From Ruthenibacterium lactatiformans (lineage in GTDB: Bacteria > Bacillota > Clostridia > Oscillospirales > Ruminococcaceae), in contig NZ_JXXK01000018.1 in NCBI RefSeq assembly GCF_000949455.1, positions 20,229 to 84,228 on the forward strand: a stretch of DNA of 64,000 nucleotides, in the 5' to 3' direction. The notes below the pieces were generated by a model that was not told where the DNA came from, ran no database searches, and saw only the letters and a list, made by a program, of their open reading frames with translations. The stretch's first letter is position 1. Every line of letters begins with the position of its first letter. A program made the translations under genes and the position numbers. This document shows positions 23,398 through 32,127 of this stretch, one piece after another.

Positions 23398-23956
23398 TGC
23401 TTCCGTCCCCCTTGAACGCGGTGTAATCATCCCCGGATGCATCCTCGTGCCGGGAAGGCCCCTTTACCAGATACAGCCCCAGCAGGATAATGAGCACGGC
23501 GATCACAAGGGTTGGAATGCCGTCCATGATATTGCCCAGCCAGACCAGCCCATAGGTGCGGTACAGATCCCACAGCAGAGGACGCAGAAATGTGTTGTAC
23601 AGAATGTACGCCCCCAGAAAGATAAGCAGGCCGCCGAACAGGTTGTGACGCCTGGCCACAACATTTTTCCAGTTGGAACCGGCAATGCTCTCCACATCGA
23701 ACAGATAGGCGTCCGGGTTTGCCGCCACCTGCTCGGGCGTCTGCGCGCGCAGATTGAAAGTATCGAAGAACGAGTAAGCCCAAATGATGGGCGCAAGGAT
23801 GCCCAGGATGCCCATATTCAGCAGCGACGCCACAAAGATGAGGCCCCAGAAGGCAATCATCACGGACAGGCCGCGTTTCATATAACCAAGATACATCTCT
23901 CCCGCGCCGGGCAGGCAGGCGAAGCAGAATGTCAGAAATCCACTTTTTCTTTGCAT
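23390..23956 (-). CDS. TM2-like small membrane protein
   Basis: The 188-residue protein begins MQRKSGFLTFCFACLPGAGEMYLGYMKRGLSVMIAF, which resembles the TM2 domain pattern of a glycine-rich turn between two helices. Two more helices follow (GLLIFLGAYILYNTFL, IPTLVIAVLIILLGLYLV). GGGAGAGACATATC precedes the ATG at 23956. It is the third gene of the ECF sigma operon. Function unknown. Confidence 0.75.
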   Translation of the reverse strand: MQRKSGFLTFCFACLPGAGEMYLGYMKRGLSVMIAFWGLIFVASLLNMGILGILAPIIWAYSFFDTFNLRAQTPEQVAANPDAYLFDVESIAGSNWKNVVARRHNLFGGLLIFLGAYILYNTFLRPLLWDLYRTYGLVWLGNIMDGIPTLVIAVLIILLGLYLVKGPSRHEDASGDDYTAFKGDGSNG

Positions 23957-23975
23957 GATATGTCTCTCCCTTGTC

Positions 23976-24449
23976 TTATTTCGCATCTGCCGGGGCGGCG
24001 TCCGCGCGCGGCAGGATATTCGTGATTGCGGCGCTGATGGAGTCTCCCGCACTGCGGAAGAAATCATTCACGCGCGTTGCGGCGCTGATGGGCGCCGTGA
24101 TCCGGGCCGGCTCCTGCTGGCGGATGGTGCGGTCCGGCACAAGGCTGTTGAATACGCCAGTACCCCACAGCACCACCGCGAATGCCGCAACGGCGGCTAC
24201 ACGGGTATACCGGTTGAAAAACACCCGCACGGCCCTGCGCCGCACCCGCGCCAGCACCGTGGGCGTCAAGGGCGTTTCGGGAACGAGCAGCGTGTCGTCC
24301 GCAAGCAGCTCCGTGTAACGCACAAGGCAGCTGTCGCAGAAGCTCAAATGCTCCGAGGCTTCCAGCCGGCCCATCTCATCCAGCGTGCCGTCCACAACGG
24401 CCCGCAGGCCCTCGTCCGTGAGATGGCCCTCTTTATTGAACAATTCCAT
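23976..24449 (-). CDS. Anti-sigma factor with zinc-finger motif
   Basis: The 157-residue protein has an N-terminal anti-sigma domain with the zinc-binding His34-x3-Cys38-x2-Cys41 (ASEHLSFCDSCLVRY) and one membrane helix (about 83-104). The short outer tail could sense envelope state. It overlaps the sigma factor gene by 17 bases and is therefore its likely cognate inhibitor, holding the sigma factor at the membrane until a signal releases it. Confidence 0.85.
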   Translation of the reverse strand: MELFNKEGHLTDEGLRAVVDGTLDEMGRLEASEHLSFCDSCLVRYTELLADDTLLVPETPLTPTVLARVRRRAVRVFFNRYTRVAAVAAFAVVLWGTGVFNSLVPDRTIRQQEPARITAPISAATRVNDFFRSAGDSISAAITNILPRADAAPADAK

Positions 24450-25008
24450 GCCCGTTTCCCCTTTCTATGGCGTTCTGCAGCAATTGCTTGGCGCGGTAGA
24501 TCTGCGTATGTACTGTTTTGGGCGGCCGCCGCAGCGCCGAGGCGATCTCGTCCACGCTTTTTTCCTCCAGGAAGAACAGTACGGCGACCTGGTGGTAAGG
24601 CTCTTTCAAGGCGAGGATGGTATCCCGGATGCGCGCCGCTTCATCTTTGGCAATGGTGATATCCTCGGGCGGCGGCATGGTATTCAGCACGTCTGCCACG
24701 GCAGGCATCTCGCCGTCCTCAGCCGCGGATACGCGCCGGTGGTAGGCGCTTTTCAAATAATCCTTGGCCTTGTTCGTGGCAATGCGGGCGAGCCAGGGCT
24801 TGTAACTGCCGGGCGGGCAGTCGTCGCGGTGGGTGTAGGCGGAAAGGAACGTCTCCTGGGCAAGATCCTCGGCCAGCTGGTGGTCTTTTGTGAACTGGTA
24901 GCAGATGGTGTACACCAGCCGTTCGTACTGCCGTACGAGCTGGGAAAATTCATCACTTGTCATATTCTGTGCGATCCGCTCCACCACCTTTGCCCGCCCT
25001 TGTTTCAT
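24433..25008 (-). CDS. ECF-type RNA polymerase sigma factor
   Basis: The 191-residue protein has region 2 (FSQLVRQYERLVYTICYQFTKDHQLAEDLAQETFLSAY) and region 4 (LKEPYHQVAVLFFLEEKSVDEIASALRRPPKTVHTQIYRAKQLL). It directs transcription of a stress or envelope regulon, likely including its own operon with the anti-sigma factor and two membrane proteins. Two starts are possible, 25008 and 24963; neither has a strong ribosome site, and 24963 fits the family N-terminus better. Confidence 0.9.
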   Translation of the reverse strand: MKQGRAKVVERIAQNMTSDEFSQLVRQYERLVYTICYQFTKDHQLAEDLAQETFLSAYTHRDDCPPGSYKPWLARIATNKAKDYLKSAYHRRVSAAEDGEMPAVADVLNTMPPPEDITIAKDEAARIRDTILALKEPYHQVAVLFFLEEKSVDEIASALRRPPKTVHTQIYRAKQLLQNAIERGNGHGIVQ

Positions 25009-25120
25009 CGCCCTACACCCATGAAACGCCGCCGGAAGATCATTTTCTTCAAGAAAAATAAAGTTTTTGATACTTTTCCAGAAATTGCCCTGTTGCCGCT
25101 TGTCCGGAAGGGCCGAAAAT

Positions 25121-25155
25121 CAAAAAAACCTGCGGGGGGAAATCCCCCCGCAGGG
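25121..25155 (-). terminator. Terminator of the small exporter gene
   Basis: CCTGCGGGGGG (25129-25139) pairs with CCCCCCGCAGG (25144-25154); seven T residues follow on the minus strand. Confidence 0.9.
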
Positions 25156-25170
25156 TGCTGCGTAACAGGT

Positions 25171-25662
25171 TCACGCAAAAATCATGCCAAGAGCGCCCAG
25201 CAGGCCAGCCGAGGCCGCGCCCATGATGAGGCCGGCCGTCATGACGCCGCACAGCACCGCCAGCACGCTGGGCCAAAACTTGAGGTCCAACAGCGTCGCC
25301 GCCAGGCAGCCCGTCCATGCGCCGGTGCCCGGCAGCGGGATGGCCACAAACAGGAACAGCGCCCAGTAAATTCCGCGCCCGGCCTTCGCCTGCATCTTTT
25401 CGCCGGCTTTGACGCCCTTGTCGTAAATTTTCATAAAAAAACGGCCCAGCCCGCCGGGCAGCTTGGTACACCACAGCAGAACCGCCTTGGCAAACAGCAG
25501 GATGACGGGGACAGGCAGCATATTGCCGATGACCGAAACAATATAGGTGGGAATCACCGGCAGGCCCATGGCAAGCCCCGCCGGGACCGCACCGCGCAGC
25601 TCAACGATGGGCACCATGGAAATGAAAAAGATCCAAAAATATTCTTTTACCAGTGCAAGCAT
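25171..25662 (-). CDS. COG2426-type small multidrug export family membrane protein
   Basis: The 163-residue protein has four or five helices and the family signature PIVELRGAVPAGLAMGLP near the N-terminus, then IPLPGTGAWTGCLAATLL. This family (PF06695) carries an export annotation from weak evidence; its real substrate is unknown. AAAAGGAGCAAACGG precedes the ATG. It is monocistronic with a strong terminator. Confidence 0.85.
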   Translation of the reverse strand: MLALVKEYFWIFFISMVPIVELRGAVPAGLAMGLPVIPTYIVSVIGNMLPVPVILLFAKAVLLWCTKLPGGLGRFFMKIYDKGVKAGEKMQAKAGRGIYWALFLFVAIPLPGTGAWTGCLAATLLDLKFWPSVLAVLCGVMTAGLIMGAASAGLLGALGMIFA

Positions 25663-25869
25663 CCGTTTGCTCCTTTTGCTTTTTTCAAATTTTCCGCCCT
25701 GCTGTTTCAGGGCGTTCTCTCGGCGCGGCAGGGCCGTGCACAGGCATTATCATACCGTATCCGGCGTTATTTTGCAAGTTCCCGCTGTTTTCGCCGCGCA
25801 TATTGTGTTATACTGTTGGCAGTATTGGCTTTGCCGTACCGGGCAAACCAAAAAAGCGGAGGAAAGCAC

Positions 25870-27801
25870 ATGAAGAAACTCATCTGCCTGCTGGCCGCGG
25901 CGGCGCTGCTTGTATGCTGCGCTCTGCCCGCATTTGCCGAAGCTTCCGGCGTTTCCCGCGCGGATTATACCATTACCGCATACAGCGTGGACGCCACCCT
26001 GCACGAAAACAACACCGTTACCCAGACCGAGCGCATCACCGTTGATTTCGCCGTACCCTCCCGGGGTATTTACCGCGTGCTGCCCGTCGCCCTGTGGGTG
26101 GAAAAGGACACCGCGGACGGCCCGCAGGAGATGGCCTACCGCGCCAGGGTGCGGGACCTTGCCGTGACGGGCGAGGGCCAGACGGCCGGCGCGCCCGTGG
26201 AGACCGATACCGAAGACGGCTTTTACAGCATCCGCATCGGCGATGAGGACACATGGCTCACAGGCGTGCAGACCTATGAGCTGACATTCACCTACGACAT
26301 CGGAGACGACCGCGTAGCCGCCTACGACGAGCTGTTTTATTCCTTAAACGGCGGCCGGTGGGACGCGCCCATAGAGGACTTCCGTTTTTCGTTCACCTTT
26401 GAAAAACCGCTGACGCAGGAACAGAAGGGCGCGCTGGCGCTGTACAGCGGCTCCTACGGCGGCAAAGGCAATGAAGCGGGCGTTTCCGGCGCATGGGACG
26501 GAAACACATTCTCCGGCGCGGCGGGGCGCACGCTGTACCCGGGCGAGGCCGTTACGCTGTACGCACGCCTGCCCGAGGGCTACTTCACCGGCGAGCGCAT
26601 GGCCCCGGTATGGGTGTTTTGGGCTTTTGCGGGCGCAGGCGCGCTGCTGGCCGCGTACACGCTGCTGCGGGCGCTGTCGGCCCGGCGCAGAGCGCCGGTG
26701 GTCACGCCCGAGTGTACGCCGCCGGACGGCGTGTCCAGCGCCGAGGTGGGCTATATCATCGACAATTCGGCGGATGACCGGGACATCCTCTCGCTGATTC
26801 TCTGGTTCGCCTCCAAGGGCTATCTCGCCGTAGAGGGCTGGGAGGAGGACCTGCGGCTGGTACGGAAAAAAGGCCTGCCCGCGGGCAGCCCGGAGTACCA
26901 GACCGTCTTTTTTGACGCGCTTTTCCCGGCGGGACGCACCGTGTGCCAGCTGCACAGCCTGGAGCCCGCCTTCTATGAGGCGCTGCAGAAAGCGAAGCTG
27001 AGCCTGTCGGCCCACTTTACGGGTGAACGGGCATTGTACAGGCCCGGCAGCGCCGGACGTGCGCTGGCGCTGGGCGCCGGCTGCGCCGTACTGTGGGGCG
27101 CAGCCGGCCTTTCCTGCGGCGCGTTTATCACAGGTGCCAGCGTAGGGCTGGGCCTGCTCTCGGGGGTATTGCTCCTGCTGTTCGGCCTGCTGCTGTATGC
27201 GGCGGCGGAGCGCTGGCAGTTCTCCGGCCGGGGGGCGCGCATCGGCTGGGGAACCGGCGTGGGCCTGTGCGCCGCCGCGTCGGCGGGGCTTGCCTACGGC
27301 GCGGCCCTGTATGCGCTGACGCCGCTGTGGGCGGTGCTGGGAAGCTATCTGCTGGCCCTGCTGGCGTGCCTTGCCGCGCCGCGCATCGCCCAGCCCACAG
27401 AGTACCGCCTGGAAATGGCCGGCCGCCTGCTGGGCCTGCGGAAATTCATTGAGGAATCCGAGCTGCCGCGCATCCGTGCGCTGGCCGCGGAAAACCCCGA
27501 ATATTTTTACGACGTCCTTCCCTACGCCTCGGTGTTTGGGCTGGAGGAGGAATGGGCCGGGCGCTTTGATGGGATGGCCGTGCCTCCGCCCGTGTGGTAC
27601 GGCTGCAGCGACATGACCGTGTGGAATGTGATCTGGTTCAGCCATATGATGCACCACAGCGTAGACCATTCCATGACGCAGCTGCAGCAAACCGTCGCCC
27701 AGCAGAGCGGCGGCTCCAGCGGTGGCGGCGGCAGCTTCGGTGGGAGCGGCGGCGGTTTTTCCGGCGGCGGCTTCGGCGGCGGTGGCGGCGGGCGCTGGTG
27801 A
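25870..27801 (+). CDS. DUF2207 domain membrane protein with Gly-rich tail
   Basis: The 643-residue protein has a signal peptide (residues 1-22, cut near AFA), a beta-rich outer domain (YTITAYSVDATLHENNTVTQTERITVDF...YRVLPV) typical of DUF2207, a membrane helix near 250, a cytoplasmic block (ILSLILWFASKGYLAVE), two or more helices at about 395-485, and a C-terminal Gly/Ser-rich stretch (615-643). Proteins of this type (YciQ-like) are widespread and uncharacterised. GGAGGAAAGCAC precedes ATG 25870; TATACT at 25809-25814 is a likely -10 box. Confidence 0.88.
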   Translation: MKKLICLLAAAALLVCCALPAFAEASGVSRADYTITAYSVDATLHENNTVTQTERITVDFAVPSRGIYRVLPVALWVEKDTADGPQEMAYRARVRDLAVTGEGQTAGAPVETDTEDGFYSIRIGDEDTWLTGVQTYELTFTYDIGDDRVAAYDELFYSLNGGRWDAPIEDFRFSFTFEKPLTQEQKGALALYSGSYGGKGNEAGVSGAWDGNTFSGAAGRTLYPGEAVTLYARLPEGYFTGERMAPVWVFWAFAGAGALLAAYTLLRALSARRRAPVVTPECTPPDGVSSAEVGYIIDNSADDRDILSLILWFASKGYLAVEGWEEDLRLVRKKGLPAGSPEYQTVFFDALFPAGRTVCQLHSLEPAFYEALQKAKLSLSAHFTGERALYRPGSAGRALALGAGCAVLWGAAGLSCGAFITGASVGLGLLSGVLLLLFGLLLYAAAERWQFSGRGARIGWGTGVGLCAAASAGLAYGAALYALTPLWAVLGSYLLALLACLAAPRIAQPTEYRLEMAGRLLGLRKFIEESELPRIRALAAENPEYFYDVLPYASVFGLEEEWAGRFDGMAVPPPVWYGCSDMTVWNVIWFSHMMHHSVDHSMTQLQQTVAQQSGGSSGGGGSFGGSGGGFSGGGFGGGGGGRW

Positions 27802-27883
27802 GCCCGCTTCCAAAATGGCCGTACAGGCTATTTTTCAGGCCATGCGGGCCGTCCGGATAAGCTTTTATTGTGAAGCAAGAAAC

Positions 27884-27925
27884 AGCCCCGCGGCGTTGTG
27901 TGCACAACGCCGCGGGGCTTTCGTT
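27884..27925. terminator. Bidirectional terminator between DUF2207 gene and vanT
   Basis: A 17-bp perfect hairpin (AGCCCCGCGGCGTTGTG at 27884-27900 with its complement at 27903-27919) followed by TTCGTTTT on the plus strand. Confidence 0.85.
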
Positions 27926-27928
27926 TTC

Positions 27929-30103
27929 TCAGCGCAGATAAACGCGGGGCACGCGGGGACCGATGCGGCACAAAAGCTCGTTGGCGATGGTGCCCGCCGC
28001 CTCGGCCGCTTCCTCGGCGGTGATGCGCTCCGGGCCGTCCGCGCCGATGAGCGTTGCCACATCCCCCACCGCCGCGCCTGTGTCCGTTGCATCCACCAGA
28101 AGCTGGTCCATACACACCCGGCCCACAACGGGCGCGCGCCTGCCGTGCAGCAGCACATGGCCGCGCCCTTCTCCCGCCGCGCGCGGCCAGCCGTCCGCGT
28201 AGCCGATGGCCACTACCGCCAGCCGGGTGGAGCGCCGTGCCCGGAACGCAAGGCCATAGCCCGCGCCTTCGCCGGGCGGCACGCGGCGCACACTGACGAC
28301 TCGCGCCCGCAGCGCCAGCGCCGGAGCCAGCACCGGGTGCAGCCGCGCCGCGCAGCCCGCCGTACTGAGCGCGCCGTAAAGTGCGATGCCCGGCCTGGCA
28401 TATCCGCAGTCAGGCTGCGGCTGGTTCAGGATGCCGCAGCTCGCCTGCGCGTGCAGCGGCGGCAGCGTATACCCCGCGCCCCGCAGCTTCCGCGCCAGCG
28501 CTTCAAACGCATCCAGCTGCGTGCGGGTAAAGGCCGCGTCCTCCGGCGCAGGGCTGTCCGCCACTGCCAGATGTGTGAACAGCCCCCGCACCTCCAGCCC
28601 CGGCAGACGCAGCATCTCGGCCACCGCCGGAGCCGCGCCCGCATCCGTGCCCAGGCGATGCATGCCCGTGTCCACCGCAATGTGCACGGGCAGCGGCCTG
28701 CGGCCTGCGGCACGGGCCAGCGCACGGGCGTGGGCCGGGTCCGTCACCGTCTGGCACAGCCTCCAGCGCCGCAGCTCCCGTATACGGGCCGCATCTGCAT
28801 AGCCCAATACCAATATTTCACCGGTGATGCCGCACCGGCGCAGCTGCGCGCCCTCCTCCGGCGTCGCCACTGCAAAGGCCCGCACACCGGCCTGCCACAG
28901 CCGGCCCGCCACGGCGGGCGCGCCGTGGCCGTAAGCGTCCGCTTTTACCACGGCCATCAACCGGCAGCCCGCTGGCATGCAGCCCTGCAGCGCGCCCGCA
29001 TTGCGCGCAACCGCCTCCAGGTCTACCTCGGCCCAGGCACGCGCTCTGCGCAAGTCCGGCTTCGGTGCTGTTCCGGAACGGCCGTCCCACCTGCGCCGCT
29101 GGCTCAAACGCGCCAGCAGCCATGCCGCCGCGCAGGACGCGGCGGCTACCGCCGCAAAATGGGCCAGGCTGTTTTCCACCAGCCATTCCCGGGCATGCAG
29201 CACTCTGGCCGCACCCCGCACGCCCACGATGGCCATGGGATGCAGCACATAGACGAGCATGGAAAATTCCCGCAGGAACGGCGCGTCCCCGCCCCGGGGG
29301 ACCAGCAGGCACAGGAACAGGAAGCAGGCGCAGGGCACAAGCGCCAGGTACATGCTGTCGTGCCGGGGCCAGCCCAGCGCCCGCAGACCAAAGGCCTCGG
29401 CAAACAGGAGCGCCAGCGAACAGCCCAGCCCCGCAAGGCACGCCCGCGGTCGTCGGCGGGCGGGAAAACCTGCCAGAAGCGCGCCCAGCATCAAAAACGC
29501 CGGCGCAAAGAACAGGCCGTTGCGCGTGTAGTCCATCACGCCGAACAGCGCATCATAGCCCTCTTTCAGCGCGGGCAGCTGTTTTGCAAGGCCATACCAG
29601 CTGTCTCCCAAAAGCCCCGCCAGATACAGCGCGCCGCACACGCCCGCCGCCGCGCCGGGGCGCAGGAAGCGCAGCAGCCCGCACACCACCAGCACTCCCA
29701 GCAGCGCGGCGGGCAGGTACCACAGGTGATAAAACGTGCCGTCCAGCACAGCGTCCCGCACAAGCTCCCCCAGCACGTTTTCCACAGGGAAATTCCCCGC
29801 ATACAGCGTCACGGGCAGGTACAGCACGGTGCAGGCCGCATACAGAACGCCCGTCTTTTTCAAAAAGCGGCGCACGCCGGGCGAAAGCGTCCGGGGCCGC
29901 AGGCCGGGGCGCACAAGCTCCCCCAGCAGAAAAAATCCGGTTGCCGTGAAAAAGAACGGCACGGCCAGCCGCGCCAGCGTTTTCAGCGCAAAATCCGCCG
30001 CTGCGGAAAAAGACGCCAGCGGAGCGGTATGGATGCACACCACCAGCAGCGCGGCCGCCACGCGGAAGCGGTCCACGGCCGGATATCCCCGCCGCGCCGT
30101 CAT
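27929..30103 (-). CDS. vanT: Membrane serine/alanine racemase, VanT type
   Basis: The 724-residue protein is a fusion. Residues 1-335 are an acyltransferase-3-like membrane domain with about ten helices (Arg12 and His25 in DRFRVAAALLVVCIHTA). Residues 350-724 are an alanine-racemase-like domain with PLP Lys387 in VVKADAYGHG, a VKVDTG-like IAVDTGMHRLG and GRVCMDQLLVDATD. This architecture is the hallmark of VanT, which supplies D-serine for D-Ala-D-Ser peptidoglycan termini. The ATG overlaps the vanXY stop by four bases (ATGA). With the ligase and VanXY upstream it completes the three enzymatic functions of a vanG/vanC-type set. Confidence 0.93.
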   Translation of the reverse strand: MTARRGYPAVDRFRVAAALLVVCIHTAPLASFSAAADFALKTLARLAVPFFFTATGFFLLGELVRPGLRPRTLSPGVRRFLKKTGVLYAACTVLYLPVTLYAGNFPVENVLGELVRDAVLDGTFYHLWYLPAALLGVLVVCGLLRFLRPGAAAGVCGALYLAGLLGDSWYGLAKQLPALKEGYDALFGVMDYTRNGLFFAPAFLMLGALLAGFPARRRPRACLAGLGCSLALLFAEAFGLRALGWPRHDSMYLALVPCACFLFLCLLVPRGGDAPFLREFSMLVYVLHPMAIVGVRGAARVLHAREWLVENSLAHFAAVAAASCAAAWLLARLSQRRRWDGRSGTAPKPDLRRARAWAEVDLEAVARNAGALQGCMPAGCRLMAVVKADAYGHGAPAVAGRLWQAGVRAFAVATPEEGAQLRRCGITGEILVLGYADAARIRELRRWRLCQTVTDPAHARALARAAGRRPLPVHIAVDTGMHRLGTDAGAAPAVAEMLRLPGLEVRGLFTHLAVADSPAPEDAAFTRTQLDAFEALARKLRGAGYTLPPLHAQASCGILNQPQPDCGYARPGIALYGALSTAGCAARLHPVLAPALALRARVVSVRRVPPGEGAGYGLAFRARRSTRLAVVAIGYADGWPRAAGEGRGHVLLHGRRAPVVGRVCMDQLLVDATDTGAAVGDVATLIGADGPERITAEEAAEAAGTIANELLCRIGPRVPRVYLR

Positions 30104-30852
30104 ACCGTGCCCCACACGGTGACGACAAGGCCGCCGCAGTTGTCTGCGGACGCCTGCCACACACGGTCCCGCGGCGCGTCGAACCGCGCGCCCTCCGGCC
30201 CCAGCGGCACACGAAAGATGTCAAAGCCGCGTCCCCCGGCCTCCGCGTGCAGCGGCTGTTCGGGCGTGTATGCCCCCAAGGCTCCGATGTATTCTTCCAG
30301 CGTCACGCCGCGCTGTGCCATCAGCCCGGCGTGGGGCCAGCCAACATAGCGAAAATGCCATGGTTCATGGCCGATGCCGGTGACGGCCTGCGCGCCTTTG
30401 GGATACCGTTCGATGAAGCCGTAGCGCGCCGCCGCGCGGCGGAAGGCCGCGCAGACTCCTGTATCGGGAAATGCGGGACGGATGAAGTCGATCACCTCCC
30501 GCGCCTCGCCCACATCAATGGCAAGGCCTGTTTCATGCTCGCTGCAGCCGGGCAGCGCCACATATTTCTGTGTGAATTCAAGGCCGTTGTCCCGCACGGA
30601 ATCCGCATACAGCGCCTGCTGCTCGGCGTGGCTGCGCCAGCCGCTGACGGGCACGATGCGCCCCGCCGCGCGGATGCCGTCCAGCAGCGCTGCCAGCATG
30701 ACCGCCGCCTGCCGCGCCAGCAGCACGCCGGGCGCGTCCGGCATGGCGGGGACCAACGCTTCGGGCGCGGGCCGTGCCTGCAGGGGATGTGCGGGGTTCA
30801 CCAGCGCCAGCGTGCCCGCCAGCGCCTGCTCCCGGGTCACTGTCTGCATCAT
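30100..30852 (-). CDS. vanXY: D,D-dipeptidase/D,D-carboxypeptidase, VanXY type
   Basis: The 250-residue cytoplasmic protein belongs to the M15 (VanY/VanX) zinc peptidases. Motifs are SGWRSHAEQQALY (70-82), CSEHETGLAIDVG (103-115; zinc ligands His106 and Asp113) and GHEPWHFRYVG (161-171; catalytic Glu163, ligand His166). No signal peptide or membrane anchor is present, which matches VanXY rather than VanY. It removes D-Ala-D-Ala ended precursors so that D-Ala-D-Ser predominates. It overlaps the ligase upstream and vanT downstream by four bases each. Confidence 0.88.
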   Translation of the reverse strand: MMQTVTREQALAGTLALVNPAHPLQARPAPEALVPAMPDAPGVLLARQAAVMLAALLDGIRAAGRIVPVSGWRSHAEQQALYADSVRDNGLEFTQKYVALPGCSEHETGLAIDVGEAREVIDFIRPAFPDTGVCAAFRRAAARYGFIERYPKGAQAVTGIGHEPWHFRYVGWPHAGLMAQRGVTLEEYIGALGAYTPEQPLHAEAGGRGFDIFRVPLGPEGARFDAPRDRVWQASADNCGGLVVTVWGTV

Positions 30853-31892
30853 ACGTCCGCCACCGCCTGTTCCAGCAGCCGCTCCACCAGCGGGCCGAAT
30901 TCCACTCCCGCGCCGCGCATCATGCCGGGAAAGCGGCTGTGCTCGGTGAAGCCCGGGATGGTGTTCACCTCGTTGAACACGATGCGCCCGTCCGGCGTGT
31001 AGAACAGATCCACCCGCGCGAAGCCCGTGCAGCACAGCGCCCGGTACACGGTCTTGGCTGCTTCACGCACACGGTCCCGTTCAGCCAGAGACAGGCGGGC
31101 GGGCATGTGGATGCGCGCGGTCTCCAGCGTATATTTTTCCGTATAATCAAAAAAGCCATGGGCCAGCTCAATCTCATCCACCTCTCCCACGGTGAGCGCC
31201 TCTCCGGCGCCCAGCACGGCACAGCCCACCTCAAAGCCCGGCACCGCCTGCTCCACCAGCACCTTGCCGTCGTGGCGGAACGCTTCGGCCACGGCCGCGG
31301 GCAGCGCGTCCGGCGTCTCCACACGGGTCACGCCGAAGGACGAACCCGCACAGGCGGGCTTGACGAACAGCGGGTACCGCAGCCCGTGGGTGCATGCCGC
31401 CAGCACCTCGGGGCGCGGCGGAGCATGCAGCACCACACAGGGCGGCACCTCCACCCCCGCGGCCCGTGCCAGGCGGTGCGCTGCGTCCTTATCCATACAC
31501 AGGGCGCTTGCCAGCACGCCGCAGCCCACGCAGGGGATGCCCGCCAGCGCAAGCAGCCCCTGCACGGTGCCGTCCTCGCCGTTTTTTCCATGCAGCACGG
31601 GAAACGCCGCATCCAGATACAGGCTGCCCGCGCCCTGCACCAGCAGGCCGTGGACAGAAGCGTCCGGCGTCAGCGTCACAGGCGCACATTCCTCTTTTTC
31701 CCATACGCCCTCCCCTACGGCGTCCAGCGGGCCGCGGTACCAGAACCACCTGCCCTCCCGCGTGATACCCACCGGCACGGCTTCAAAGCGCGTACCCTTC
31801 ATGGCGTGCAGAACGGCGCAGGCCGATTGCAGCGAGACCGCATGTTCGGTGGACTGTCCCCCGAACAGCACGGCGACTTTTATTTTTTCCAT
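30849..31892 (-). CDS. vanG: D-alanine-D-serine ligase, VanG type
   Basis: The 347-residue ATP-grasp ligase has FGGQSTEHAVSL (10-21), HGKNGEDGTVQG (101-112), the ATP-grasp VKPACAGSSFGV (177-188), an omega-loop region GFFDYTEKYTLETARIHMPARL (first half 246-256) and FNEVNTIPGFTEHSRFP (306-322). The EKYTL loop is like VanG/VanC D-Ala-D-Ser ligases and unlike the D-Ala-D-Lac ligases. A housekeeping Ddl is the alternative, but linkage to VanXY and VanT argues for D-Ala-D-Ser. GGGAAGGGGCCATCCAA precedes ATG 31892. It leads the three-gene operon. Confidence 0.88.
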   Translation of the reverse strand: MEKIKVAVLFGGQSTEHAVSLQSACAVLHAMKGTRFEAVPVGITREGRWFWYRGPLDAVGEGVWEKEECAPVTLTPDASVHGLLVQGAGSLYLDAAFPVLHGKNGEDGTVQGLLALAGIPCVGCGVLASALCMDKDAAHRLARAAGVEVPPCVVLHAPPRPEVLAACTHGLRYPLFVKPACAGSSFGVTRVETPDALPAAVAEAFRHDGKVLVEQAVPGFEVGCAVLGAGEALTVGEVDEIELAHGFFDYTEKYTLETARIHMPARLSLAERDRVREAAKTVYRALCCTGFARVDLFYTPDGRIVFNEVNTIPGFTEHSRFPGMMRGAGVEFGPLVERLLEQAVADV

Positions 31893-31979
31893 TTGGATGG
31901 CCCCTTCCCATTGTTTGTTGAGAACAGGACCATCGTACCGCACGTTCCTGACGGACGGGCTGGGGAAAGGCTTTCAAAA

Positions 31980-32008
31980 ATCTTACGGCATTCTGAACAT
32001 CCTTTGAA
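31980..32008 (-). promoter_or_regulatory. Weak candidate promoter of the vanG operon
   Basis: Minus-strand TTCAAA (32003-32008), 17 bases, TAAGAT (31980-31985). Each hexamer matches consensus at only four positions. Confidence 0.3.
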
Positions 32009-32059
32009 GCGCGGCCGCTCACAGCGTCACCTTTTTTATAATAAATTCTTAAAAAGCCA

Positions 32060-32088
32060 TTGACACCGGGGCGGATCCGCCCTATAAT
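32060..32088 (+). promoter_or_regulatory. Promoter of the marR gene
   Basis: Perfect TTGACA (32060-32065), 17 bases, TATAAT (32083-32088). Confidence 0.88.
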
Positions 32089-32089
32089 T

Positions 32090-32103
32090 GTTAGTAGCCT
32101 AAC
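32090..32103. promoter_or_regulatory. MarR operator at its own promoter
   Basis: GTTAG-TAGC-CTAAC, a perfect 5-bp inverted repeat directly after the -10 box, covering the expected start point. The same pattern recurs twice before the ABC genes. Confidence 0.65.
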
Positions 32104-32127
32104 CAAAAAGCAAGGAAGTGTCGAAGG

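Noticed and set aside
27722..30349. An 875-codon plus-strand frame across the vanT region
   Set aside because: It is Arg/Ala/Pro-rich antisense of the vanT gene, which has clear racemase and acyltransferase motifs on the other strand.
30849..31892. Housekeeping Ddl D-alanine-D-alanine ligase
   Set aside because: The EKYTL loop and the operon with VanXY and VanT favour a VanG-type D-Ala-D-Ser ligase.
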